Positions 18,041 through 27,722 of a stretch of 64,000 bases of DNA are shown one piece after another. The stretch is taken from NCBI RefSeq assembly GCF_004364245.1, contig NZ_SOAV01000003.1:456859-520858 (forward strand). The letters run 5' to 3'. Below the pieces are notes generated by a model. It saw only the letters and a list, made by a program, of their open reading frames with translations. It did not search any database and was not told where the DNA came from. This DNA comes from Streptomyces sp. BK208 (GTDB lineage: Bacteria > Actinomycetota > Actinomycetes > Streptomycetales > Streptomycetaceae). Made by a program: the position numbers and the translations under genes. Position 1 is the stretch's first letter, and every line of letters starts with the position of its first letter.

Positions 18041-18907
18041 GTGGGCGTGACGGGGCAGGGATCGCAGGGCGGTGACGGGATGGAGCCGTACGGCGCGGAC
18101 GACGAGGAGTCGGCGGCGGTACTGCGGACGGTCGGCAGGGTCATCAAGACGTGCCGTGAGCGGAAGGGGCTCCGCCAGGCCGAGTTGGGGACGGCGATCG
18201 GGTACAGCGAGGAGCAGGTGTCCTCGGTGGAACGGGGGCGGCGGGCGCCGAGTCCGACGTTCCTGGAGGCGGCGGACAGGGCTCTGGACGCCGGTGGGCT
18301 GCTCGCCGGGCTGCGGAAGGACGTGGAGCAGGCCCGGTACCCGAAGAAGGTGCGGGATCTGGCGAAGTTGGAGGCGGAGGCGGTGGAGATCTGCGCCTAC
18401 GACAACTCCGTCGTCAACGGGCTCTTGCAGACGGAGGAGTACCTGCGGGCGGTGTTCGGGTCACGGCGGCCGGCGTTTTCGGAGGAGCAGGTGGAGCGGC
18501 TTGTCGCTGCGCGGCTGGCGCGACAGTCGGTCATCGCTGGAAAGCAGATGATCCCGTCGTTCAGCTTCGTGCATGATGAAGCGACGCTGCGGAGGCGAGT
18601 CGGGGGCAGAATGGTGCTACGCCGACAGCTCGAACGACTGTTGGAAGTCGGGCAGATGCGGAACGTGGAGATCCAGGTGCTTCCCATGGATCGTGAGGAC
18701 AACGCCGGTCTCGGCGGCCCCTTCCACCTACTGCGGCTGAACGAGGGCACCACGGTGGGGCACAACGAGGTTCAGCGGACCAGTCGACTGATCTCCGAGC
18801 CCAAAGAGATCCAGATCCTCGAACTCCGCTACGGGGTCCTCCGCGCTCAGGCCCTCCCGCCGCAGGAGTCGCTGGCCTTCGTCGAGAAAGTCCTTGGAGA
18901 GACATGA
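18041..18907 (+). CDS. XRE-family transcriptional regulator with DUF5753 (WhiJ-like)
   Basis: 288 residues from GTG 18041 (GGAGG upstream at about 10 nt); ATG 18080 is an alternative. Seen: helix-turn-helix at about 30-80 (IKTCRERKGLRQAELGTAIGYSEEQVSSVERG) and the long DUF5753 ligand/partner domain (about 95-285) with YDNSVVNGLLQTEEYLRAVF and SFVHDEATLRRRVGG. Family knowledge: WhiJ-type regulators in Streptomyces are paired with a small DUF397 protein that binds and modulates them. The DUF397 gene follows with ATGA overlap. CTGTCCGG repeats upstream suggest autoregulation. Confidence 0.9.
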   Translation: MGVTGQGSQGGDGMEPYGADDEESAAVLRTVGRVIKTCRERKGLRQAELGTAIGYSEEQVSSVERGRRAPSPTFLEAADRALDAGGLLAGLRKDVEQARYPKKVRDLAKLEAEAVEICAYDNSVVNGLLQTEEYLRAVFGSRRPAFSEEQVERLVAARLARQSVIAGKQMIPSFSFVHDEATLRRRVGGRMVLRRQLERLLEVGQMRNVEIQVLPMDREDNAGLGGPFHLLRLNEGTTVGHNEVQRTSRLISEPKEIQILELRYGVLRAQALPPQESLAFVEKVLGET

Positions 18908-19110
18908 GCATGAATCCCCCGGCCGGTCACGGCTTCGAGATGACATGGATAAAGAGCAGTTACAGCACCGACGACGGGCCAGCCTGCGTCGAGGTCGCGT
19001 CCACTCCCGCCACGATGCACGTCCGGGACTCGAAGCAGAGGCAGGGACCCCGACTCGTCTTCGGGGCCCAGCAGTGGGCCGCGTTCGTGTCGTACGCCGC
19101 AGATCACTGA
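18904..19110 (+). CDS. DUF397 small protein (partner of XRE regulator)
   Basis: 68 residues. ATG 18904 overlaps the XRE stop (ATGA), so the two are coupled. The signature MTWIKSSYSTDDGPACVEVA, then HVRDSKQRQGPRLVF and WAAFVSY, is that of DUF397. Family knowledge: DUF397 proteins act with WhiJ-like regulators in streptomycete development or stress control. It ends 64 bp before the convergent drmMI stop. Confidence 0.9.
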   Translation: MSMNPPAGHGFEMTWIKSSYSTDDGPACVEVASTPATMHVRDSKQRQGPRLVFGAQQWAAFVSYAADH

Positions 19111-19174
19111 CGGGCAATCTGCCGACGCCCCGCCTCTGGTGCCGTACCGGATGCGGTGCGTCGGCGTTCTCCAG

Positions 19175-22100
19175 TCAGGTGGGCGGCGGAGTCCACTTGC
19201 CCTGGTCGATGGCCGCCTGGAGCCGCGCCGAGAAGTAGGCGTGTGCCTCTCGCATCTCGGCTTCGCGGTTGGCCTTGTAGAAGGGGGGCGTGTAGCCCTC
19301 CGGCGGGTCCGTGCGCTCGCCGTCGAAGTGGGCGCGGAGGTGCTCGTAGTGTTCCTTGGTTTGGCCGTGGCCGTAGGTGTAGCGGTTTCCTGCGATCCGG
19401 CGTTCGCGGGCATCGAACCAAGTCACGGCGTCGAAGTCCTGCAAAATTGGAAAGCGGGCACGGTACATGGCGATGAGTGCATCGGCGTCGACGCCGAGCC
19501 AGACGGCGACCAAAGCATCAACCTCAACCTGTGCTGCGCGACGAGTCCGTTCGCTGCGCAATGGAGTGGCATGGGTCCATCCCGGGCCGACCTCATGCAG
19601 GGGCTGCAACTCAGGCCACTTGCACGCCCACGGCTCGTACGCCGGCCAGGTCGGGTCATAGAGCTCAGACCAAATCTCTCCATAGGCCGACGTTAGGCAA
19701 TTGAGGCGCAGGGTGCGCAGCAACAGGGCCGACTCCAGGGGGTGACCCTGCGATGGGGCAGGCATGCGCCGCGCCGGTGCCTTTTTCAGATGACCCACGC
19801 CTGTCGTGCGCAGGAGGTAGTCCACGGGCAGGCCGGCCCAAAAGCCTGCCGTGAGCGCGGTCAAGCGGTTATCACCCATGTACATGCTGTGCACCAAGTC
19901 GATGTGAGCCGCACCTGGCGGAATGAGCGCCACGTACAAGCTCCGCTCAGTATCAGGTGCGATCATCTCGCGCCACGCCACGCGGTAATACTTCGTGTAG
20001 GAATGCGTCGACCGCCCCACGAAGTAACGATCAACATCGTCGGAGTCGATCTCGTTCTCCGGCACGTCTCGCGCCTCCGCCAGCACACGTCGCGCCTGTG
20101 CTGCCGCCTCCTCCGACCCCCGCAGTCGCATGAACCCGCCCTTGTCGAACCATTTATCCTGCTTGTCTGCGTACTTCTCCGGAGTCGCGACGCGTACGTA
20201 TTCCGTCTCCGGTACCGCATCGTCGGAAACCGCCAGGAGGTTCAGGCCTAGCACCTCGCCGCTGCCCTGGCTGGGCTGCTTAAACAGCGGGTTCGACAAC
20301 CCGAGTTGTGGACCCCGAAGGATGACGTCATCCCACCTTTCAGGCCGGAATACTGCACCGTCTTCGCTCGGGTGGTTGTAGTCGATCACGCCATCGCGCT
20401 TGGCCAACGTCTCGTTGTAACCCGACGAAATCGGTGGTAGTTCCCCCACCTTCAACTGATAGTTGGCAAGCGCTTCGATCGCCGCTCCCTCCGCCACACT
20501 GACCGGTGACAGCAACCTCCCCTGCTCCACCACCTGGTCCTCATTCCCGGTTAGCCGCTGCCACCGCTCCAACGTCGCACGATCCACCCGGATAATCCGC
20601 TTCTTGTGCGGCCGCTCATCCCATGTTTCCCCATATCGCACACCCGGGTCCGGACCAGAACCGTCGTGCTGCGCAGACAATCGCAACGCGTCAACGGAGA
20701 ACAACCAAGAGAGGTGGTCAAAGCCGATCTCGCCCTCAACTCCGTAAATGTGCAGGCCAAAGTGACTCGACCTGCCAACCGGCGGCGGGAAGAAGCGGTT
20801 GCCCGAATTGACGAATTCACCATGCACACGCAATCGCTTGTAGGCAGCCGCCCGCAGCAGCCCGTCCCTGTCGCCATTGAAGTGCGAATCCGGATGGATG
20901 AGACCGACCGTGCCGTTTCGCGCGGCGTGGGCCCAGGTCTGACACATGAAAGCGCGGTACAGGTCGGGGCGCTTACCGTCGAGAATCGGGTACACGACTG
21001 GAGAACCGAGCTGGTTCGACACTCCCATGATGGTGACGAGTTCGTTCACGAAGTAGGCCCGCGCCTCGGCCCTCTGGAACAGCTCAGCCACTCGGGCCTT
21101 ACGCACCGCCGCACTCGGCTTCTCGGTGAGCATGAACCACGGATCGCGCTCGGCGAGAACAGGGTCCTCCTTCCACTCAGGCCTGACCCACGGCGGATTC
21201 CCCACCTGCAAGTCGAACCCCCCGGCCTCCCCCGCGAAGACGTGCGCGAAGTGCAGCTCCCAGTGGAAGAAGCCCATCCCCCCGTCCGCCCCGGCGTCGT
21301 CCCGGTCCTCGGACCCGGCCACGTCCTCCACCGTGTCCAGCCACGGGAACCGCGCCTTGAGGCGGAACGGCGAGTCCATGCCCATGAACGCGTCCAGTTC
21401 GACCTCGTAGTCGCGCAGAGCGGCAAGGCTCGGGAACTCGGCGACCAGTGAGTCCGCCGGCACGTCCGTCGCACCGAGCGCGCACTCCAGGAAGTCGATC
21501 CAGTCGTCCAGCGTGGCGAGGGGAATGACCTCACGCCGCCCCTTCGGCCGAGCGGCGGTCCGCTTCCGCGCCGGCTTCTTGTCCCCTGCGGCCGAAGCAG
21601 ACCCGGTGTCCTCCATCTCCAACTGCTGCGGCAGCCCGTCGTCGAACAGGCTCTCCTTCACCCACGCCTGGTCCCCCGGCGCGGGCCCGGACGGGTCCAC
21701 CGTCGCCTCAACCGAGGGCTGCCCGGCTCGGGCGTCGTCCCCGTCGCCGTACGACACCGCCTCGGAACCGTCCAGCTCCCCCACCCGGTCCAGCGGCCAG
21801 AACCACAACGCGCACCATACGTCCATGACGGTCTTCAACCGCCAGTACGGCGTCCCCGGACGCGTGAGGTCGCCGTAGACGACCTCCTTCGGCACCGCCT
21901 GCTCCGGATGCTCCAGCCAGTCCGCGCCCCAGACGTCGATCTCCCGGGAGATCTCCCGCTCGGACTGCTTCAGCCGCTCGATCACCAGTTTCCACAGGAA
22001 CTCGGCCCTCCGGGCGACCCCCTGGAGCCGGCGCCGCTGGGCCACCGTCTTCGGAGCGCGCAGGACACCGGACCGCCACTTCTCCATCCGCTGGACGGCC

Positions 22101-24562
22101 GCCTTGTCCAGTTCCTCGGCGATCTTCTTGGACTTGGCGTCCGCGACCACCGCTCCCCAGCCCAACGCGGGCAGGAGGAAGTGGTGGACCGAGCCCTCCG
22201 GCAACGCTCCGTCACGGAAGGGGAGTTCCCTCGGAGCGAGCGTGTCCTTCTTCGACAGCCACTTGCCCTTGCCCAGCGCGTCCTTGTCGTAGATCCTGCG
22301 CCCTGCGCCGACCAGCGAGTTCCCGCGCCGCAGATGCAGGCCGAACCACGGGGCCTGCATCCCCGGGTGCATGGTGTTCAGCCACAGCGACACCTCCGCC
22401 AGCTCCACCGCCGTGGCGTTGAGGTCGACGCCGTACGCGTTGTGCAGGGCGACGTAGGCCTTGGCCTTCTGGAGTTCCACCGTGCGCTGGTCGGGCGCGA
22501 TCTCCACGCCGGTCTCGGCCTCACGGCGCCGCAGGTACTCCGCGGCGACCTGGTCGACCGCCTCGTTGAGGAAGGCACCGGAGCCGAGGGCGGGCTCGCA
22601 GATCTTCCACTCCAGCAGCTCCCGCGCGGACGTCACCTCGCCGTTCTGGTCGAGGCGGTGCTTGAGCGCCAGTTCGACCGTGACTTCGGTCAGGGACTCC
22701 GGCGTGTAGTACGAGGCCGTGTTCTCGCGGTCGCGTCCCGCCAAGCGGTAGACGAACGACCCCGGCGGGTACTCGGCCCGCTCCGTGAGGCCCGTCTCCT
22801 CGTTCTGCCGCTGGACGAACACCTCGCTCGGATAGTCGTTCGCCCGGGACTCCGGGATCATCCAGCTGCCCTTGGCGGGGTCCCCGCCCTTCGCGACCTC
22901 GAAGAGGGTCTCGTCGGCGATGAAGCCGGTGTACGACATCAGGCCCTCGTACACGGCGCCGAGCTGGTTGATGCCGAGCTTGGCGTAGGAGATGAAGCCT
23001 CCGCGCTCGCCCCTGCGGCCCTTGGTCAGCATCAGGCGGCGCAGCACCTTGTGCAGGGTGGCGTTGCGCAGCCGGGTGTCGAAGTGCTCCGGTCCGGTGG
23101 CCGGGTCGTCCTCGTCGTGGGCGGGATTGGGCACTGCCGGGCCGATCAGGCGGATCGCGCCCGGCTCGAAGAGGTCGGAGCGCAGCGGCTCGAAGCGCAG
23201 GCCCACGTCCTCGCTGCGGCGGGCCCGACGGGCCTGCTCGAAGCGACGGGCGCGCAGGGCCAGCTGGGCCTCCGTCAGTTCTTCGCCCGTCGCCGACGGC
23301 TGCGCGGCTTCCGCAGCCGCTGCCACGCTGTCCGTGTCCCGCTCCGCCCGGTCCTCCGGCTCGGTGCCGTACGGGCGGTGGCCCTTGTTCACCATGCGGG
23401 TGAGGAGGTCGACCGACTGGTACAGGTGAAAGCCGTCCCGGGCCGTGGGGCCGACCAAGGTCTTCACCGCCAGGTCACCCAGACGCTGAAGGCCGTAACC
23501 GGCGCCGTACTCGGGATAGTCCGAGGGGAGGATGCCCAGCTCCGGGCGGGCCTCGGCGTAGAGCAGGAACAGGATGCGGTAGAGGTAGCGCAGCGATTCG
23601 CGGGTCAGGCGGCGGGCCAGGCGCTGGGGGTCGTCGAGGTCGGCGGGGGTCACGCCCTGCTCGGCCAGGCGCTCCAGGACGGCCTGGGCGATCAGCTCGA
23701 CGGAGTCCTTCAGGCCCTCGCGGAGTTCCGTCGAGACGCCCACGGCGTGTTTGGCCGACTTGGAGACGAGATCGTCCAGCGGGTTGGTACCCCCTGTCTC
23801 CGGGACGCGGAGCGAGTCGGCGCCGAACAGGGCTGCCACCGTGTCGAGTTCGCCGCCCGGGCGGTCGTCCCGGCGTTCCAGGGCGGAGTCGAGGCTGACG
23901 GCGAGGTAGCGGCCCTCGCTCCAGGCGGTCCGGTCGGCGAGGACGACGACTCCGCCGACCAGGACGAGGACGTAGCGCGGTGGCTCGTCGGCGGCGAAGA
24001 GGAAGCGGACAAGGGTGTCGGCATCGGTGATCGGCTCGCCCTGGGGGATGTCGACCGGGTGCAGGAGCCGGCCGGGGCCGGCGGGGTCCCGGGCGGCGTC
24101 CGGTTCGGCGGCCCAGCCGCAGGCGAGGGCGACCAGGCCGGGTTCGGCGTGGGCGACCGGGATGTCGTAGGTGCGGCCGGCGCGCTCGATGGTCAGCGTG
24201 GCCGGCGCGGGGGTGTAGCCGAGGGCGCGCAGCACCCGGTCGTGGAGGTCCGCGGCCGTCTTGGTCCAGCGGGCGTCGTCGTAGGTGCGCCACCCCGATT
24301 CCTCGTCGGGAGCGTCCACCTCCGCCTGGGCGCGCTCGGCGAGGAAGGCACGGTCGGTGAAGTAGGGGGCGCGCAAGGCGCGCAGGCCCTGGCGGGGGGT
24401 GAGGAGGCGCGGCTCGTCCTCCGGTTTCCTGCTCTCCTCGGCCTCGTGTTCGGCCCAGCGGGCCAGCAGTCCGTCCTTCGCCTTGAGATCCTTGGGGAGG
24501 ACTTCGGCGAGGTAGTGCGCGGAGAAGTAGTCGCCGTGGTTGACCAGCGAGTCGTACGTCAC
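19175..24562 (-). CDS. drmMI: DISARM N6-adenine DNA methyltransferase DrmMI
   Basis: 1795 residues from GTG 24562, very long for a DNA methyltransferase. Seen: motif I region ICEPALGSGAFLNEAVDQVA (around 657), GVDLNATAVELAEVSLWLN (motif II/III), and motif IV GNPPWVRPEW (around 1122). The wide spacing between motif I and NPPW is characteristic of PglX/DrmMI-type enzymes. Family knowledge: DrmMI methylates host DNA so that DISARM spares self. It lies 61 bp after drmD. The C-terminal part (about 19.4-21.1 kb), expected to hold the target-recognition domain, has clearly lower GC than the N-terminal half (one line near 20.0 kb counts about 53%, against about 70% near 22.4 kb), suggesting horizontal replacement of specificity. 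The gene is separated from drmA/drmB by about 8 kb of other genes. Confidence 0.92.
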   Translation of the reverse strand: MTYDSLVNHGDYFSAHYLAEVLPKDLKAKDGLLARWAEHEAEESRKPEDEPRLLTPRQGLRALRAPYFTDRAFLAERAQAEVDAPDEESGWRTYDDARWTKTAADLHDRVLRALGYTPAPATLTIERAGRTYDIPVAHAEPGLVALACGWAAEPDAARDPAGPGRLLHPVDIPQGEPITDADTLVRFLFAADEPPRYVLVLVGGVVVLADRTAWSEGRYLAVSLDSALERRDDRPGGELDTVAALFGADSLRVPETGGTNPLDDLVSKSAKHAVGVSTELREGLKDSVELIAQAVLERLAEQGVTPADLDDPQRLARRLTRESLRYLYRILFLLYAEARPELGILPSDYPEYGAGYGLQRLGDLAVKTLVGPTARDGFHLYQSVDLLTRMVNKGHRPYGTEPEDRAERDTDSVAAAAEAAQPSATGEELTEAQLALRARRFEQARRARRSEDVGLRFEPLRSDLFEPGAIRLIGPAVPNPAHDEDDPATGPEHFDTRLRNATLHKVLRRLMLTKGRRGERGGFISYAKLGINQLGAVYEGLMSYTGFIADETLFEVAKGGDPAKGSWMIPESRANDYPSEVFVQRQNEETGLTERAEYPPGSFVYRLAGRDRENTASYYTPESLTEVTVELALKHRLDQNGEVTSARELLEWKICEPALGSGAFLNEAVDQVAAEYLRRREAETGVEIAPDQRTVELQKAKAYVALHNAYGVDLNATAVELAEVSLWLNTMHPGMQAPWFGLHLRRGNSLVGAGRRIYDKDALGKGKWLSKKDTLAPRELPFRDGALPEGSVHHFLLPALGWGAVVADAKSKKIAEELDKAAVQRMEKWRSGVLRAPKTVAQRRRLQGVARRAEFLWKLVIERLKQSEREISREIDVWGADWLEHPEQAVPKEVVYGDLTRPGTPYWRLKTVMDVWCALWFWPLDRVGELDGSEAVSYGDGDDARAGQPSVEATVDPSGPAPGDQAWVKESLFDDGLPQQLEMEDTGSASAAGDKKPARKRTAARPKGRREVIPLATLDDWIDFLECALGATDVPADSLVAEFPSLAALRDYEVELDAFMGMDSPFRLKARFPWLDTVEDVAGSEDRDDAGADGGMGFFHWELHFAHVFAGEAGGFDLQVGNPPWVRPEWKEDPVLAERDPWFMLTEKPSAAVRKARVAELFQRAEARAYFVNELVTIMGVSNQLGSPVVYPILDGKRPDLYRAFMCQTWAHAARNGTVGLIHPDSHFNGDRDGLLRAAAYKRLRVHGEFVNSGNRFFPPPVGRSSHFGLHIYGVEGEIGFDHLSWLFSVDALRLSAQHDGSGPDPGVRYGETWDERPHKKRIIRVDRATLERWQRLTGNEDQVVEQGRLLSPVSVAEGAAIEALANYQLKVGELPPISSGYNETLAKRDGVIDYNHPSEDGAVFRPERWDDVILRGPQLGLSNPLFKQPSQGSGEVLGLNLLAVSDDAVPETEYVRVATPEKYADKQDKWFDKGGFMRLRGSEEAAAQARRVLAEARDVPENEIDSDDVDRYFVGRSTHSYTKYYRVAWREMIAPDTERSLYVALIPPGAAHIDLVHSMYMGDNRLTALTAGFWAGLPVDYLLRTTGVGHLKKAPARRMPAPSQGHPLESALLLRTLRLNCLTSAYGEIWSELYDPTWPAYEPWACKWPELQPLHEVGPGWTHATPLRSERTRRAAQVEVDALVAVWLGVDADALIAMYRARFPILQDFDAVTWFDARERRIAGNRYTYGHGQTKEHYEHLRAHFDGERTDPPEGYTPPFYKANREAEMREAHAYFSARLQAAIDQGKWTPPPT

Positions 24563-24623
24563 GTCAGGACCGTTTCTGCGGATGGTTCTGCGGGTGGCTT
24601 TCGGATGGTGGGGCCGGTGCCGG

Positions 24624-27581
24624 TCAGGCGCGGTCGAGGACGGCCAGGACGCGCAGCAGCGGGCGGCCGGTGGCGGTGAGCTTGTCGGCCAGTTCCGTCT
24701 GGTCGCGGATGGTGTCCTCGATCACGCGGCCGGGCAGCAGGGCCTCCTGCTGCCAGCGGCCGAGGCGTGCACGGTAGTCGTCGAGCTGGGCGCTGATCTG
24801 CCGGGTCCAGGCGTCCTTGCGTTCCTCCAGGTGCTCGCGGGCGGCGGCGACGGCAGCCGGGACGAGCCTCTGAAGGGCGGGCAGGTCACTGGGTGCTGCC
24901 GGATTCGCCATGTCGGGGCCGACGCCGGCCTCCGTCAGGGCGTCCGGCATCGGCACCACCTCGGCGGTGCCGGGCAGACCGCGGACGGCCATCCACTCCA
25001 CGACCGTGGGGCGGCCCAGCTTGTTGGAGTAGATGCCCTGGACGAGGAAGACCGGGCCGGTCGCGCCGGGGGTGAGGAGGACGGGTGCCTGCTGGCGGCC
25101 GAGCTGGACGAGGACCTTGTCGACGAGCCATTCCACCAGGGGATGGATGTCGGTGAGGTAGCCCACGGCGGGCCAGCTGGAGCCGGACTTGCCTCGGGCC
25201 TCGTCCAGACTGTGCTGTCCGAGGCGCCGATCGAAGGTGACCCGGAGCCGGTCCTTCAGCTTCTGCTCCCGCAGATAGTCGGGGGGCAGGACGTCCAGGC
25301 GGTGCAGGAGATCGGGTGCCTTCGCGGTGGCGAGACTCAGGTAGGGGGAGGACTCGCCGTGCGGGAGCTTCTGATGGTGCTCGGAGAGGTCGAGCACGTC
25401 GTGCGGGCGTTCGTCGTAGACCTCGTCGAGGGCCGCACGGACGAACGCCTCGGTGTCGCCGCCGAACAGGGTAGGGACCTGTGCCCTGGGCACCGGCCGG
25501 TGCTCGGGCAGGACGGACGACTGGGAGAAGAGCGCGGTCAGCGGATCGCCCTGGGTGGGCGAACCGGCCAGCGACTCCTCGACGGTGCGGCCCGCGAGAA
25601 GATCCCTGATCAGGCGGCGTTCCTCCTCCTCCGCGCGGTACAGGCCGGTGACCGCCTCGGCGGTACCGTCCAGGCGATAGGCCTCCTCCTCGCGTTCGAG
25701 GAGTTTCTCGGCGACCGTGCGGTCGTCCTTCGCGCCCTGGGTAGCGGAGTGCAGGATCAGTGCCCGGAACCGGGGGTTGTGCTTCTGGCCGTAGCGGTCG
25801 ATGCGGCCGTTGCGCTGCTCGATGCGGATCAGCGACCAGGGGATGTCGTAGTGCACGAGGTCGTGGCACTGGCGGTGCAGGTTGACGCCCTCGGAAGCCA
25901 CGTCACCGGTGAACAGGATGCGCACGGGGTGGTGGGCCAGACCGAACGCCTCCACGACCTCCATCTGTTCCTTGTCGGACAGCCCGCCGTGCATGATCCG
26001 CACGGCCTGCTTCGCCTGGCCCTCGGTGAATCCGAGCCTGTCCGGCACGACCTTGGCGAGCCACTTCAGCGTTTCGACGCGTTCGGAGAAGACGACGACG
26101 CGCGTGGCCGAACCGGGGCGTACTCCCATGGCGGAAAGCTGCTCCACGAGGGCGTCCAGCTTCGACGAGTCGCCCCGTGTGCCGGCCTCCCCGATGGCGG
26201 ACGTGAGCGCCCGCAGGCGCTCCAGTGCGGCGAGTTCCGTGGCGATGCGAGTGGCCGCCGGGGTGCCGGGGGCGGTCTTCGCCGTCTTGTCGTTCAGGGT
26301 GCTGATCCGGGTGGTCACGGTCTTGGCGAGCGCCCGGTGGGAAGAGAGGAAGGCCTTCAGGAGCGTGTACGGGAAGAGGCGGTCCTCGGTGGGCGCCGCA
26401 CGGCCGGACGGCGCGGTGCCGAACTCGGTGGAGGTGTCCGGCGCCGGGATCCAGTGCCGCGTCAACTCGGCGAAGATCCGTTCCTCGGCCTCGGTGGCGG
26501 TGCACGGCACGGAGACGGTGGGATCGCGGTCGGCCCACTCCTTGCCGATCTGGTCCCGTACCTCGGGGTGGACCTTGGTCCGGCGGATGAAGAGGTGCCC
26601 CAGGTCCTTCTCGGCGTCGTAGTCGCTCGGGTCCGCGATCGCGGCCGGGTCGAGGAGGCTGATCAGTTCGGCGAAGGACCTGCCGTCCCCGTTGTGCGGA
26701 GTGGCGCTGGCCAGGAGCAGGGCGTCGGTGTTCGGGGCGAGGACGCGTGCCAGGGCGTTGCGCTGGCTGCCCCGGTTGATGAGGTTGTGCGACTCGTCGA
26801 TGACGACCGCGTCCCACTGGATCCTCTCCAGGTGGTGGCGGTACTGGCCGATGTTCTTGAGAGTGTCGACGGAGACGATGACCCGCTTGTAGTGGGTGAA
26901 GGGGTTGCGGCCGGCCGGGATCTCCCGCTGGATGCGCTGGATACCGACCGAGTCCAGGCGGATGAGCGGGATCGAGAAGCGGGTCCACAGCTCGTGCTGG
27001 AACTGCTCCAGGACGTGCTGCGGAGTGACGACGAGGATGCGCTCGCCCCGGCCGCGGCGGATCAGCTCGGCCAGGGTGAGGCCGATCTCCAGGGTCTTGC
27101 CGAGGCCGACGACGTCGGCGATGAGCAGTCGGGGGCGCAGGTTGGCGAGAGAGAGGGCCAGCTCGGCGGGGCGCTGCTGGTAGCTGAGCGGGTCGACGAG
27201 GAAACGGTCGGCGAGCGCCAGTCCGCGTTCGGTCTGCGGGAGCGGGGTCTTGCGCAGCAGAGCCTCCAGGAAGAGACGGCTGCGGCGGAAGTGGTCGGTG
27301 GGGTCTTCGACCAGCTCCGTGTCCTCGGGGTCCAGAAGGCGGACCCCGTCACCGGCCAGGCGCTCGATCTCGGTGAAGAAGACGGCCGGCTCGTCCCGGA
27401 CGAACTCCGAGACGCCCACGGCCTCGATCTTGGCTCCGTCACGGCTCGGGCTGACGCTCTTCACCAGCCATTCCTCGTCTCGGACGAGGATCTGGGCCCC
27501 CGGCGGGAACCTCATCTCGGAGGCGTCCGCCGCCTCAGAGGTCACCGACTGCTCCGGCCGCCCGTCCGGCTGGTGGGTCAC
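24624..27581 (-). CDS. drmD: DISARM SNF2-like helicase DrmD
   Basis: 985 residues from GTG 27581, chosen because GGAGG lies 8 nt upstream. An in-frame ATG at 27650 would add 23 residues but has no ribosome site, and a hairpin falls inside that stretch. Seen: FPPGAQILVRDEEWLVKSV near the N-terminus; DVVGLGKTLEIG (Walker A, about 153-164); VIDESHNLIN (DESH box, about 260); SATPHNGD (motif III); and IEQRNGRIDRYGQKHNP (motif VI, about 585). Family knowledge: an SNF2 helicase plus adenine methylase before drmA/drmB defines class 1 DISARM. First gene of the drmD-drmMI operon, 141 bp after a kinase gene in the same direction. Confidence 0.92.
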   Translation of the reverse strand: MTHQPDGRPEQSVTSEAADASEMRFPPGAQILVRDEEWLVKSVSPSRDGAKIEAVGVSEFVRDEPAVFFTEIERLAGDGVRLLDPEDTELVEDPTDHFRRSRLFLEALLRKTPLPQTERGLALADRFLVDPLSYQQRPAELALSLANLRPRLLIADVVGLGKTLEIGLTLAELIRRGRGERILVVTPQHVLEQFQHELWTRFSIPLIRLDSVGIQRIQREIPAGRNPFTHYKRVIVSVDTLKNIGQYRHHLERIQWDAVVIDESHNLINRGSQRNALARVLAPNTDALLLASATPHNGDGRSFAELISLLDPAAIADPSDYDAEKDLGHLFIRRTKVHPEVRDQIGKEWADRDPTVSVPCTATEAEERIFAELTRHWIPAPDTSTEFGTAPSGRAAPTEDRLFPYTLLKAFLSSHRALAKTVTTRISTLNDKTAKTAPGTPAATRIATELAALERLRALTSAIGEAGTRGDSSKLDALVEQLSAMGVRPGSATRVVVFSERVETLKWLAKVVPDRLGFTEGQAKQAVRIMHGGLSDKEQMEVVEAFGLAHHPVRILFTGDVASEGVNLHRQCHDLVHYDIPWSLIRIEQRNGRIDRYGQKHNPRFRALILHSATQGAKDDRTVAEKLLEREEEAYRLDGTAEAVTGLYRAEEEERRLIRDLLAGRTVEESLAGSPTQGDPLTALFSQSSVLPEHRPVPRAQVPTLFGGDTEAFVRAALDEVYDERPHDVLDLSEHHQKLPHGESSPYLSLATAKAPDLLHRLDVLPPDYLREQKLKDRLRVTFDRRLGQHSLDEARGKSGSSWPAVGYLTDIHPLVEWLVDKVLVQLGRQQAPVLLTPGATGPVFLVQGIYSNKLGRPTVVEWMAVRGLPGTAEVVPMPDALTEAGVGPDMANPAAPSDLPALQRLVPAAVAAAREHLEERKDAWTRQISAQLDDYRARLGRWQQEALLPGRVIEDTIRDQTELADKLTATGRPLLRVLAVLDRA

Positions 27582-27609
27582 GCTCGCCGCCTCCGTCTCC
27601 TGCACACGC

Positions 27610-27628
27610 CGGCCACGGGAAGTGGCCG
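27610..27628. promoter_or_regulatory. Inverted repeat in drmD leader
   Basis: CGGCCAC and GTGGCCG (7 bp, perfect) flank a 5-nt loop, 29-47 bp upstream of the GTG start of drmD. It could be an operator or an RNA hairpin in the leader. Its presence favours the shorter drmD start. Confidence 0.4.
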
Positions 27629-27722
27629 AAATACCGGGCAAGTCTTCCATGCCGGAGGATGTCCGCGCAGGTCACTGCGGTAATCCTGCGGCGCGACACG
27701 AGACGTCCTCGCCGCGGCCGGA

